Program-made: the position numbers and the translations under genes | Source: Panulirus ornatus | Taxonomy: Eukaryota > Arthropoda > Malacostraca > Decapoda > Palinuridae | Direction: 5' to 3' | DNA length: 64,000 bases | Assembly: GCF_036320965.1 (NCBI RefSeq) | Contig: NC_092279.1 | Location: 13,770,161 to 13,834,160, forward strand | The notes under the pieces: model-generated | Told to the model about the DNA's origin: nothing | What the model saw: only the letters and a program-made list of their open reading frames with translations | Databases searched by the model: none | Shown here: one piece after another, positions 22,171 to 34,040 of the stretch | How the letters are laid out: each line of letters begins with the position of its first letter | Numbering within the stretch: position 1 is the first letter of the stretch

Positions 22171-25100
22171 ATGTCCTGCAACGCACACCTGTTCCTCCTC
22201 TGCATCCTGGGTCAGTAGTCCTCTAGGGTTAGTTCTGTCAACATTTCAGCGTTTAAAAATCGCACTGACTGCATATTTTTGTATCTTATGTTTTAAAGAC
22301 AAATCGTTTGGCTCTTTGAACATGTAGCTCGTGTGAGAGATAAAGACCAAAGAAAACATTAAGTGTATCACTTAAATTTGTTTCTTAAACGTAGTTTGGT
22401 ATGAGGATAAGCAGCACCAATGTCTGCTGAAATGATTTGTAAACTTTGTCAGAAATACATCAGAAAAGACTTGCTTCAAGATGACCGTGACCAGATAAGT
22501 GGAGAAAATAGCGATGTATATTGACCATTTCCTGAAATTCCACTTTGAACGCCGCAAAGAAAAAAAGATAAGACAGCAAATTGAGTGAGTAAGGAAACGG
22601 TGAATTCAGCTTTTTGACAGTATTAGAGTAGTTGTTTGCAGTGAGATACACGAAGATCAGGTACATGTACTAGAAAATTCTGAAGTCCATGTAATAACAT
22701 TTTGAGGGTAAAGATTGGCCTCACGAGTGTAATGGATTGATAAAAGAATCCTTGAATCAACGTACATAAATATAACATATACATAATTACAAACGCATAC
22801 ATACAGAAACAATGCGTGTTCGGCACTGTTTACTTGATATATTTTAGATAGATTCATTTGAGGAAGAGTGAAAAATGTTGTCAGTTAGACAATGTTAAAG
22901 ATGATAAATAGTGACTAACAGACACTGTCATGGTTGGCGTCGAGGGCATGGGTAATAAGCGGCTAGGTTTGTTGATGTGTTGCTCGGGGCGGCGCGGCGG
23001 CCCACCGGCAGGCAGGCTCGGTGTCACGTCAAGTTATCCTTTCCGGTTTATTACAGCTCCTGTGCAAAATATACTCTCTATTCCCGGATCCCATTCCCGG
23101 AAGAAATGTGGGTGTCACTGGGAGTTCGGCACCCCTCAGAGATTCGTAACATTACTGCAGCGTTTTGGTAGACGAGCTGTTGTCAATCTACAAAGGAGGG
23201 CATATGCCAAAACCTTGCATCACCTATAATGTTCAAAACTGTACCCAGTAATTTCGACGGCTGATGAGGGAGGATTACCATTAAAGATACACCTGTTTAT
23301 GGTAGGTTAGTGTGGATTGAGGTAGGTTAGTTTATGTTAGATTGAGTTAGGTTAGCGGGAACTACGTTAAGCTATTTCAGAATTCCAATGTTGCCAGAAG
23401 GTGCTAAAATCCGTGTAGGGGGAATGCCGTAACGTACGGCATGTTGTATTCCATGTGACACCGGAAGCCAAGTCTCCAGCTGAGTGCACACGATCCCGCG
23501 TTGCACCACCGCTCGTCCTTTCTTCCTAAAACTTCGTTGACAGTAACTACATTCGAGCATAAGACTGCGAACAACGTTGAAATTTACGTTACTATTTGAT
23601 TTAAGAGGGAAAAGTCCGGTGCCAGCTAATGCATTTCTCATCTACGTCGCTTGCCATACACTTTTGAAAATTCGTGTAAGAAGAACAATACGTTGTTAGA
23701 AATGACTTCTCCCCCTGACTGGGAAATATTCAGAACAAAGCTCTTGTTGATCCTTCGATCACTCAGGTTATTAGCGGGCGCAGCCGGCGAGATTATCTAT
23801 CCACTCCAGCCCAAGCGATAATGTACAAGTTTTAGATATCTAATCTGTGAGCTCTCGAACACTTCCACTAGTTGGTCCACAAGGTTTATCAGACAATGTT
23901 TAAAGTTAAGATTCTGGTACATTCACCTTTCACTTATCTGCGAGATAAAATCAATTAATTAACGACTTTTGAAAGATTTACGTCCTTCGCACCAGAAGGT
24001 TGTTGACATCTTAAGTGGGTGATAGGGTCAGGATTTTAACAGGATTTGATAAGTGAATCAGTGTGATTAAATGCGTAAAATCTTTGTTGATCATCGATCA
24101 ACCCAACTGTACTGGCAGTTGGGTCTTGAGTGTGTGCATGCTTTATGTGTGTATCATACAAAAACAGAACACTACAAATAAGACAAATATATGATCTTCA
24201 CTGTGAGTTTTATGGAATTATACATCATCTCTCTTCAGCGTTTCGCTGTAAGGTTCTGTTCGGCAGCAAGAGTTTTTGGAACAGAACAGTCCTAACAGTG
24301 GCTGACTTGTAGTGACGTAACTGCTCACATGACACATCCATGCAAATTCTTGACGAAGTGCTACGGAGGTCTCAGTTTGATTTCTTACTTTCAGGGGTGG
24401 CATGGGCACGGTACGAACCTACGTGGTCTTCGCTGGACACGCGCCCACTGCCCGAGTGGTACGACGGCGCCAAAATTGGCATCTTCCTCCACTGGGGAGT
24501 GTTCTCCGTTCCCTCCTATGGCTCGGAGTGGTTCTGGGAGTACTGGCAAGGTATGAATTCATTTACGTGTGCCATTAATCTGTTGCTGTAATTCATATGT
24601 AATAATTAAGTTTTTAAGTTAAGAAAAAGAGAATCTGGCTCAACCATTCAAGTACGAAAATGCAACCCTCACAGGATTTGAGATTCTTTGCAAACCTTCA
24701 CAAGGGATACAATGATTTACTAGTTATTTCACTCGTGCTCTTTGGCTAGGTAAACAGTACTTTGATTACGTGGAGTTCATGAAGATGAACTATCCTCCGA
24801 ACTTCACCTACCAAGACTTTGCAGCGCAGTTCACGGCCGAGTTCTACAACCCCGAGGAATGGGCAAGTATTTTCGATGCCTCGGGAGCTCGCTATGTCGT
24901 CCTCACCAGCAAACACCATGAAGGCTTCACGAACTGGCCCTCTCACTTCTCCTGGAACTGGAACAGCATGGACGTCGGGCCCAAGAGGGATTTGCTGGGT
25001 CAGTCATCCAGTATCGTACGAAGAATGTGCGGTTTTACATTTCTGTAGAATGTTGCTAAATACGTTAACAATTTGTCATTCCTTGCATTCTGTCTTTGAT

Positions 25101-28100
25101 CCGGTTAGTGATGGTAATTGCTACGTACAACATACAGTAAGCCATGTAGAAAAACCCCTTATACCTGTAGATGTATCCTCTATGCAGAACACAAGGAGCT
25201 AAGGCTTCGAATTTCACCAGATTTATTACTTATAAACTGCAAAACAAGTTTATGCCGCAAATTTTGAATATTTGAATACATTGCATCAAACTACTTGACA
25301 AAGGACAAATAACCACTTATGCATGGGGAATCCGGTTACTATTACGTGAAGATCAGAAATCCGTATTTCTTTTAGAATCATAACATAAGACCTAGAGAAA
25401 AGACAAGTGCTCAAAAAATATCTTGCTGTCACGTATTAAGCAACATTACAAAATGCAGCTAAAATATCCCACATTTATCTTAATGTAATGAAGACTTGAA
25501 GAAACTCAAACACTTCTGTTTTGCAGGTGATTTAGCCAAGGCCGTCAGATCCAAGACTCCACATATACACTTCGGCCTGTACCACTCTTTGTTTGAGTGG
25601 TTCAATCCCCTGTTCCTAGCTGACAAAGCCAACAACTTTACCACGAATGACTTCGTAGTCAGCAAGACCATGCCTGAGCTGTATGAGTTGGTAGGTAACT
25701 AACTGCTAAGTCTTCAGTCCTCCTCCCTGCTTTTCACAGAATAAGACGGTTGTGGCCTCTTCCAAAGCAGTATCCCAAAAACGTGAAGGAACTGGTCTGT
25801 ATAGATGTTTAAGACAATTTACAGGTAAATGGGACTTCATTCTTTATAACTGCTATCACTAGGTCATTGAAAGCCGCTTGGTAGATAAGCCAGGACAAAG
25901 ATTGAACCAAAACATCTTGTTAATGGAAAAATACTTAACGTCAAAGCAAATGTGTTGACGGATACTCTCTTTTTGGCGCTAGAGACTTCACAGAGCAAGA
26001 ATTATATAGTTTACTTAAGACATTTCATATTACTATTTAAAAAACAAATGCCCAAGGATCTGTACAGCTTAACAAATTTCAAAATCCCCAGGTGAAGAAC
26101 TACCAGCCGGAAGTAGTGTGGTCAGATGGTTCCGCGGATGCCAATGACTGGTACTGGAACTCTACGCTGTTCCTCGCCTGGCTGTTCAACGACTCCCCGG
26201 TCAAGGACACGGTCGTGGTTAACGACAGGTGGGGTCGGGACATCCCTTGTCATCATGGCTCCTTCTACACCTGCCAAGACCGCTACAACCCTGGTATAAT
26301 GATACATTAATAACTTGTACTTTTCATGCATTCGCACATTTTGTGGCCATTTAGCAAAAGAAACTTTGTTGACTAATCTGCACATAGTTCTGAATTAGCA
26401 AATGATACTCTAATTACCCCTTCTAACAGTATTTGCATATGAATTCCACCAGACGCGTAATCATAACATAGTGTCATCCATGTAGGCGTGCTGCAGCCAC
26501 ATAAGTGGGAGAACTGCATGACTCTGGACCGACGCTCTTGGGGCTACCGCCGTAACGCACCGCTCACCGATTACCTCACCATCCATAATGTTATATCTCA
26601 GCTGGCCCAGACCATTAGCTGCGGAGGTTTGTACACATAAAAAAAAATAAAAATAAAATGGTTAATACACCCTGTTTAGAATAATAGATACATTGAACTG
26701 ATCGTCTGATTTCGTTCATTCCCGAGTAGGCAACATTCTGATCAACGCGGGCCCAACGCACGACGGTCGTATCCCACCCATCATGGAGGAACGCTTGCGA
26801 CAGCTCGGCTCCTGGCTGGATATCAACGGCGAGGCCGTATACGACTCGAAACCCTGGGCGCACCAGAACGACACTGTCACCCCTGGAGTATGGTGAGTCA
26901 TAGTCTGAGACATGCCAGGATATTGCCTCTTGCAGCAGTCATTTCATGATACCACATTGAACGAGAGGAGTGTTACGTGGTCGAAGACGGAAAACACTCC
27001 TGTTTTAGGTATTGAGTCAAAGGCCTAGGTTCATTGCCTCATACTAAAGGACGGCAGTCATATTCTCCCTTAATTGTTATATCATGTAAGTCTGAACCAG
27101 AGAAGGAAATGTATGATTAGCCAACTTTCATGAAACAAATTACTTTTTTTTTTTTTTTTACTGCAGAGGACTGTCGTACGGAGACTCTTTTAGTCATTAG
27201 GTAGGGAGTAATGTAGTCATCCGTGTGATAAATTTACTGATGAATTATTTGATGAGCATGTAATGATATGGTCAGTCCTCTGCTAAGGCAGGCAATGAAT
27301 CATGTGACAAACCATTTGGTGAGATGTATGTTACAGATGATGACACACTGAACCATTTTATGAAATGTCTCATAGTTTAGGTGATGGATGATTCATGTTA
27401 TGGCAGCCTAGCTTGTCATGATTTAGGTGATGAATGATTCATGTGATAGCAGCCTAGCTTGTCATAATTTAGATGATGGAATAATGTGATGGCAGCCTAG
27501 CAGGTTATGATGCATATGGTAAAAGGAATGGGCACTTACCGGGCGTTTGAAACTTGTTCTGTTACGCTCATACTTCCCACAGGTTTACCAGCAATGGTGG
27601 CCGAGTGTACGCCATCGTGTTGTCCTGGCCAAAGGGGGACCTTCTGACCTTGGGTTCGGTCATCCCAACCCCACAAACCCACCTGTCTATGCTGGGATAC
27701 CACAGTGATAACATCCCTCACGGCCTTCAGGTAAGTTGATCATTAATAAGAGTCAAGTTTAGAATTCATTTGACGACAGATTTTGAAGAAGTAGATTTTA
27801 ATGGGCAGCAGTAGGTAATGAATAGTATGAGAAATTCGAATGTGCAGTAAACCTGAAGAATTACCAATATATATCCTTGAATTTTGTGGATAAAACCCAA
27901 CATGCTACATTTCTCAGAGGACATAGAATGCCTTTATTAGGCCTTTGTTATGCTCCGTATTTACAATGCTACGGCCACATAAGGTCCTCACATACGTACA
28001 GTAACTAATTGTCGAGTATTTTCATTTCAGTTCAAGTTTGTGAAGAAGGGGATGCAGGTGGTGTTCCCGCCGATGTCGGACGTGACGAGCCAGTGGGTGT

Positions 28101-28180
28101 GGGTACTGGTCATGTCGGGAATCAAGCCAGCCGCTGTAACAACTCCTCCAACAGTCATGTCATGGAATGATCCAGTTTAG
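22171..28180 (+). CDS. Alpha-L-fucosidase 1 (GH29), complete, nine exons
   Basis: Retaining glycosidase that removes alpha-L-fucose from glycoproteins and glycolipids; lysosomal or secreted. Exons: 22171-22210, 24395-24550, 24750-24998, 25527-25690, 26092-26293, 26486-26626, 26730-26892, 27583-27730, 28031-28180. All introns are GT-AG; phases 1,1,1,0,1,1,2,0. The product is 470 aa, the usual family length. A signal peptide ends about Ala18 (VAWA). Conserved GIFLHWGVF has His46; HHEGF is at 121-125. WSDG gives the expected nucleophile Asp215, and HKWENC gives Glu279 as likely acid/base; their 64-residue spacing equals that of human FUCA1 Asp225/Glu289. NFT and NST sequons are present. The start is chosen because the paralog begins with the same MSC signal peptide and phase-1 junction. 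No canonical AATAAA is obvious after the stop. Frame, splice sites and catalytic residues are intact, so it should be functional. Confidence 0.95.
23303..23360 (+). repeat. Degenerate TTAGG-like stretch in intron 1
   Basis: Reads GGTAGGTTAGTGTGGATTGA, GGTAGGTTAG and GAGTTAGGTTAGC. TTAGG is the arthropod telomere unit, so this may be a small interstitial remnant, or chance. Confidence 0.3.
27330..27515. repeat. Imperfect tandem repeat in fucosidase-1 intron 7
   Basis: The unit GATGGCAGCCTAGCTTGTCA with TGATTTAGGTGATGAATGATTCATG recurs about three times at roughly 55 bp. A related single GATAGCAGCCCAGCTTTGTC occurs at 45,966 in intron 7 of the paralog, so the seed predates the gene duplication. 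Confidence 0.65.
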
Positions 28181-30735
28181 ACGCCATGTTTAATATCTCT
28201 GGTCATTGAAGACAATATATGGATATGCGATTCATAATGTAGCACATATCATGTAGAAAACAAGTATGTTGAATTTAATAATCATTTGCACCTTTGTTAT
28301 AGGCCAGAATTAGTTGCAGTGCGTTTAAAATTCATATTTACCAAAATTATGTTTGTTCTCGTAATCAAAGGCAAATATTTCTTGTGATACGTTCCCGTGA
28401 ACTTGGTTGAATGAATAGTGTGTCAGTAACAAGCATTAATGAATTATAGAATTTTCTATGTTAATAACTTTTTGATATCAGTTTTCCTTTACATATGAGT
28501 CCTCATAAAAGTGATTAACACCAATTATTTAAAATTCATCTATAGTTCATTTCAAATGGTTGGTTATTGAGGCTTTAGGGGCTATAAAGTTAAATGCCAG
28601 TTGTCTTGCCGCTAAGTTCTTTACGGCGTTATGAACTGCCAATGAATGATCTTGAACACCTTCAGGTACACAATAATTCTAGGAGCATAAACTTTCTTTG
28701 TGTATATATGTAGGTCTTGTTACATAATATTATTTTAGTGTGATTTTATTACTGTACAAGTTGGGTTGGTACATCTGGGATGGTTATGTTGGTATGCCTG
28801 CGACCCCTCAATCAAAACATTAGTGTTGGTGGATTCAGTGACGGGGTAAATAACCTCAAAAGTTATCATTTGTGTTGTCAGCTGCGGGACGGCATATCTT
28901 TTCTCGCCGATAGGCAGGTGAGGCCTGATATGTTCATGTGATGTTTGAAGTACACGAAAAATTAAGTGTATGACGTAGTGACGTGAGGTTGTGTGCGTGA
29001 TCATTGGTGGAACTTCATCATGGTAGGATGCGTATTTTAAAGCCTAAGGTTTTTTGTTGTGTTGTTGGTGAAGCTTTGAACCCTGTTGTGTGGGAGGGAA
29101 ATGATGGAATAACGAGTTGTTGGAAGTAGGAGTGAGAATGGTACTTTGTTGTTGCTATCGTTTGACGGTGCACGGGGACCGAGAGTGTTGGGCAGATAAG
29201 GGTGGGTGGTGCTTTGTTATTGCGATCGTGACGGTGCACGGGAACCGAGGGTGTTGGGCAGATAAGGGAAACATAGCAAAGCCATTTTCGATAATTTATC
29301 AAACTTTGGAAAAAATTAGAATCATATGCATTCCAACAAATATATTTTCCGGATTGTATTTTCAAAATTCATTTAGAAATATATTCAGATCTTCGATGAC
29401 ATTATATTTATGGACGACTGTTCTATGTAGCATTTACTAAAGACAGTCGGGTTGCAAATTCCATTCTCCTTTCGTAACCTACAATCGAAAGTGGATTTAG
29501 CATCGGACATAAAAGAGTTGCAGTTAGCTTACAAAACGGAAAAATAAGATGAAAACCCCACCAATCTGTACTTAAAAAGCTGACTTTTAACTTCAATTCA
29601 TTACTATTTATAGTTTTATCACTATATTTTGGATTCCTTATTTATGTGGTGGTTTAGAGTAAATGAAGTAGGGACTGTTTTGATCCAGGAATATACATTA
29701 AAAACATTAAAAGTTTGTGTGTCCTCAAAGGCGACAGCTGGTATCTGTTATAGTTAGGAAGAGCGATGATAGGATGTCGCCACTGTCGTTGCTATGACAT
29801 AGCATATCCTCTGCAGTTTAAAAATGTTTTATGTATGCCCTAACTTTCACAGCGCGTAGTATTGAATATTAGATAAGTGCACGAAGAAATTATCTTTTTG
29901 CATCTGCATATTGTAAAAGTGCGTGAAGTATAGTATTTGTTAATAAGGCAAATATGAAATACCACTTTTAATTCTATAATAAAGATTACATATAACATGA
30001 AAATTCCGTTATCACCGTCATTGCACATCATCATTCAAAGATCCCATAAAGAAGCTACATGCTTGACATAACTTTGATAAAATACTGTAATCATGTAGTC
30101 GTTAACATGGAAAAGGACCACATAACTATTATGTACACATACACATAGATGCGTTTGCATGAAGAATATTTCGTGATGAAAAATGTATCGTAAAATTATC
30201 TCTCTTAATCACTAATGTGCAAAGGAGTATTCTTTCCGGTAACACAACTTGTTTTTCGTTGTTTTTAATGGAACTTACAGATAACATAGTCTTTCCTTTG
30301 GTGCTCAAAACATTATTGTTTACCGTAGCCGTTTTCTCTAAATGACACAAACTCACTAGTAGGCGATCTGTAGTCGAATTTAGTCATCCTGGAATTAATG
30401 AAAAATGAGTGATGGTTAAGCTTCCTAGTTAGATATTCCTTAATTTATCGACATTCCTAAATTTATCGACATTTCAGTTGTAGGACGTGCCATAGGAGGG
30501 ACGTTGACAGTATTAGATGGGGATGATATCGAGATCCGTGTTCCTCGCGGAGAACTTGAAGAGGGCGAGAGAACATGACAGGACGGGGTATGACGTCGGG
30601 CAGGTAATGGGAAGGAACATCCAGCCAAGGTTAGAGAAGCGATTAGTACATAGTAATAAACACAACACTTACATTGTTAATTAGCTTTATATTTAGTCGT
30701 TGAAACATATTTAGATGCAAGACAATTGTTAATCA
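28181..30735. other. Intergenic region between the two fucosidases
   Basis: AT-rich sequence without a supported gene. A two-unit direct repeat lies at about 29,140-29,270, each unit containing GACGGTGCACGGGRACCGAG and GTGTTGGGCAGATAAGGG. The rest shows nothing I recognise. Confidence 0.5.
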
Positions 30736-30739
30736 TTCG

Positions 30740-31005
30740 AATGTGGAGCTTCGACTACACCAACACAGGATTCATTCCACATCAGTGTAGAGCTTCGACT
30801 ATACCAACACACAAAGGATTCAGTCCACATCGGTATGGAGTTTCTACTACACTAACACACAGGATTCATTCCGCATCATTGTGGAGCTTCGACTACTCCA
30901 ACAGACGGGATTCATTGTACGTGTGGAGCTTCGACTATACTAACACACACGATTTTATTCCACATCAGTGTGGAGCTTCGACGACATCAACACACAATCC
31001 AGTGG
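30740..31005. repeat. ~47-bp minisatellite upstream of fucosidase 2
   Basis: Six head-to-tail units of TGTGGAGCTTCGACTACACC plus AACACACAGGATTCATTCCACATCAG, each about 40-50 bp with small length changes. It ends about 410 bp before the start codon of the second fucosidase. Confidence 0.85.
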
Positions 31006-31356
31006 CAACATTAATTTTTACAAGCTGTCTTATTATTATAGACCTTGGGTGAGGTCATTTCTTAGCTTTATCATTTGTATCATATATGTGTTCAGCCCGA
31101 TTTTGATCTGTTGTGAAAAATGTACATATGTAAATAACATTTTAACCATGGTAAGCAGGGTAATATTTTTGGCAGGTCTCCTATAACCTAACCCGGGCGA
31201 TTGAGCGTGATGTCTGGCCGTAAACTCTAATTGAATGATATTCACAAAACTTGCACAATGATATTTGATTATACAGAAAGTACCATATAAGTCTACCAAC
31301 AGTAATGAGTTATCCCTACGAATAGTCTTTGTAATCATTGAAAACGTGTGGAATCA

Positions 31357-31418
31357 TGACGTCATTAAAATGTGGAGACTGGCAACACTACTGCGGAACC
31401 CTGTTAGTCGTGGCTGTC
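31357..31418 (+). promoter_or_regulatory. Putative promoter of fucosidase 2 with CRE palindrome
   Basis: ATGACGTCAT at 31,356-31,365 contains a perfect TGACGTCA, the CREB/ATF binding palindrome. It overlaps a TATA-like ATTAAAA at 31,364-31,370. TTAGTCGT follows about 40 bp later, matching the TCAGTCGT of fucosidase 1 at the same spacing. ATG is at 31,419. The CRE has no counterpart upstream of the paralog. Confidence 0.35.
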
Positions 31419-31785
31419 ATGTCCTGTCGCGTGGTCCTGTTACTCTCTCTCCTCCTAGGTTAGTACCTTCTTGTATTAATTTTTTATCATGTCTTCGGTT
31501 AGATGAATTGGCAGGTGCCACACACTTGCATCTTTCGTCACGTAAGGCATGATTGCTACGCTTGATAGCTCTCTCGTCATAAACATGGCCAAACCGGTCA
31601 CCTTTTCTTTTCCACTTGTTTGTCTTTGATGATTTTGTTTCCGGTGGGTGAGCAGTACATGCATCCGCTAAAGTGTTTTTAGATTTTGTCGATGCCGTTC
31701 AGCTGACTTCTTCGCTGTCACAGTGATCACAGAAGCAAATTTTGTAATATCAAATTGCGTTCTAAGGCAAAAAGTGAGAAATTTC

Positions 31786-31850
<65 letters not shown>

Positions 31851-32438
31851 TGGAGCAGGAAGTACATAATTTGGCCGACTTTGAAACCCCCTCGTACTTG
31901 AACTAGATAACATGAGAGAAGTGTCAGGTGGGTTGTGTTAAGAGTTTTCACATCAAAAGAGTTGTTGACAATTCTGTCAATAAAATGATAACGACTGCAG
32001 GCCCGTAACCCAGAGGAAGGCGAGGGGTGGCGACACTTCCTCCGACAGAGGAGCGATTTTCGTCTATATACAATTATGTTTTTAACATGTAGAATACTCT
32101 CTTTCTGTTGACCATTAACTTACAGTGCAATGGAATTAGCATTCCAAAAGTGTCTGTAATATAAATGAAAAGATTTTGGCACATTTGCTTCTGACAACAA
32201 TGGCAGGCCCACCAGTAGTCGATTAACATTTTGCTTGCCAAACATGTGGTTGCTATGTTTTCACCATTACAGTAGAGAAGATATGAATAGATTGATCCAT
32301 TTTGTTAATAGGAATGTGTATTCTATCAGTGAAAGATATAAATACTGTTTGATCCATTTTGTTGATACGTGTGTATTTTATCAATAACCCCTTTAAGTAA
32401 TGAAATGTATCTTGGAAGTATAGTTGTGATTAAATAAT

Positions 32439-32516
<78 letters not shown>

Positions 32517-33970
32517 GGCCTTTAGTGTTCTTTGTTGACTTTATTACTTCATAATGCTGTATATGTTTTGTCTTTTACAGACCTTTGCTTGTAAATATAA
32601 GAATTGTGTCTATGTAAGGATCTTTCTAAACTGTAAATAGTCTCTCAGGTGAATCTGATGAATGATACTCGCTAACCCTCTTTGGCACAAATCCTGGAAA
32701 TGGATCTGCAATGAAAAAATGTGTGGATGACATTGACCTCGAGTGGGCAAACAACGTCCCATGTCTGCAAATGTCAAATATGCAATTGTAAACAACTACA
32801 AACATAAAACTAAATACAAAGTTTTGACAAATATTCAGTTACATAGATAATTACAATATGCATTCATACGGTAATTGTATTCTTTGTTTTTTGTAATTAT
32901 AAGCATGAGAGCCTTATCACCATGTTATCTTATAACATGGTGAGGGATACGTGATGCCATATTAGTTAGCTTCATATCCTTAACATATATCGGAGAATAT
33001 GTCATCACTAACCATTACAAGTGAATTTAGAAATCCTGGAAACAGTGACATATATTGCCAGCTGAACGATACTGTAAATACTAATTGATAACAGACTCGT
33101 AGTCTGCAGTCTGCCTGTCGTGTTAGTATGCAGTCTTCGGCCTGTCGTGGGAGACACGTCAGGTGTATTGTTGATTCGTTGCCAGGGTTAGTGGAGGTTC
33201 CATGGTTGAGTATCATTATTGGAGCGCACGAGAACCTGCGTTATCACCATTTGTACCATACCAGTGGAACGATTGCTCCGCCTTGTAATTTATGCACCTC
33301 AGCTTATTATTGAAACGAACTTTCATCGTAAAGCTTCGTCGACTTATAAATCGAGCACAGGACTGCGATTGTCAATGAAATTTACGTTTTGAACCAATTA
33401 TAACGGAGAGAAGGAAGTGTCAGTTTTGGGGACGTTACTCTTGCGTCGCCCCAAAGCCCTTCTTCCCGGCAGCCATTGTCTGTGAAGATTAACATCTGAC
33501 TGCAACTTTGACATGAATGACTTTGTTGTCTTGACCATCCACATTTGCCTGCGTCGACAGCAATTCATTTCTCATCCCCAGTTTTGGTTCAGACCACCTA
33601 TGGCTCCCTCTACAGCCCTTTTATAGAACCATAATTCATAATTGGGAGTGAATGACCCATTGCAGAGTTCCATAGAGGATAACTATGATAGTTTGATGCA
33701 TAGTTACACAAATTCTAACGACTTATCGTAGGTAGCTCAGGCTATTTAGCGCCTTTTCGCTTTTCGGGGTCATGATGCTTTGAGTCTATGATGCTTGGGA
33801 ATAAAATGGAGAATTTGTCGTTCTGCTGTGAACAAGAAGCACACTGCTTGAAAGTTTCGAGCCACCTTCTGAGAGCGACGCCGTATCCCTCCATTCAAGT
33901 CTGCACCAGCAATAAAGACTCTCCCTCTGAGCTGCATATATCTTGATAGCATTTTTTTCTATGCTTCTAC

Positions 33971-34040
<70 letters not shown>

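Noticed and set aside
22930..23229. GC-rich open frame in intron 1 of fucosidase 1 as an extra exon
   Set aside because: Exon 1 joins exon 2 in phase without it, and the paralog has no equivalent exon.
23303..23360. Telomere or subtelomere boundary
   Set aside because: Only a handful of degenerate TTAGG words are present, well inside a gene.
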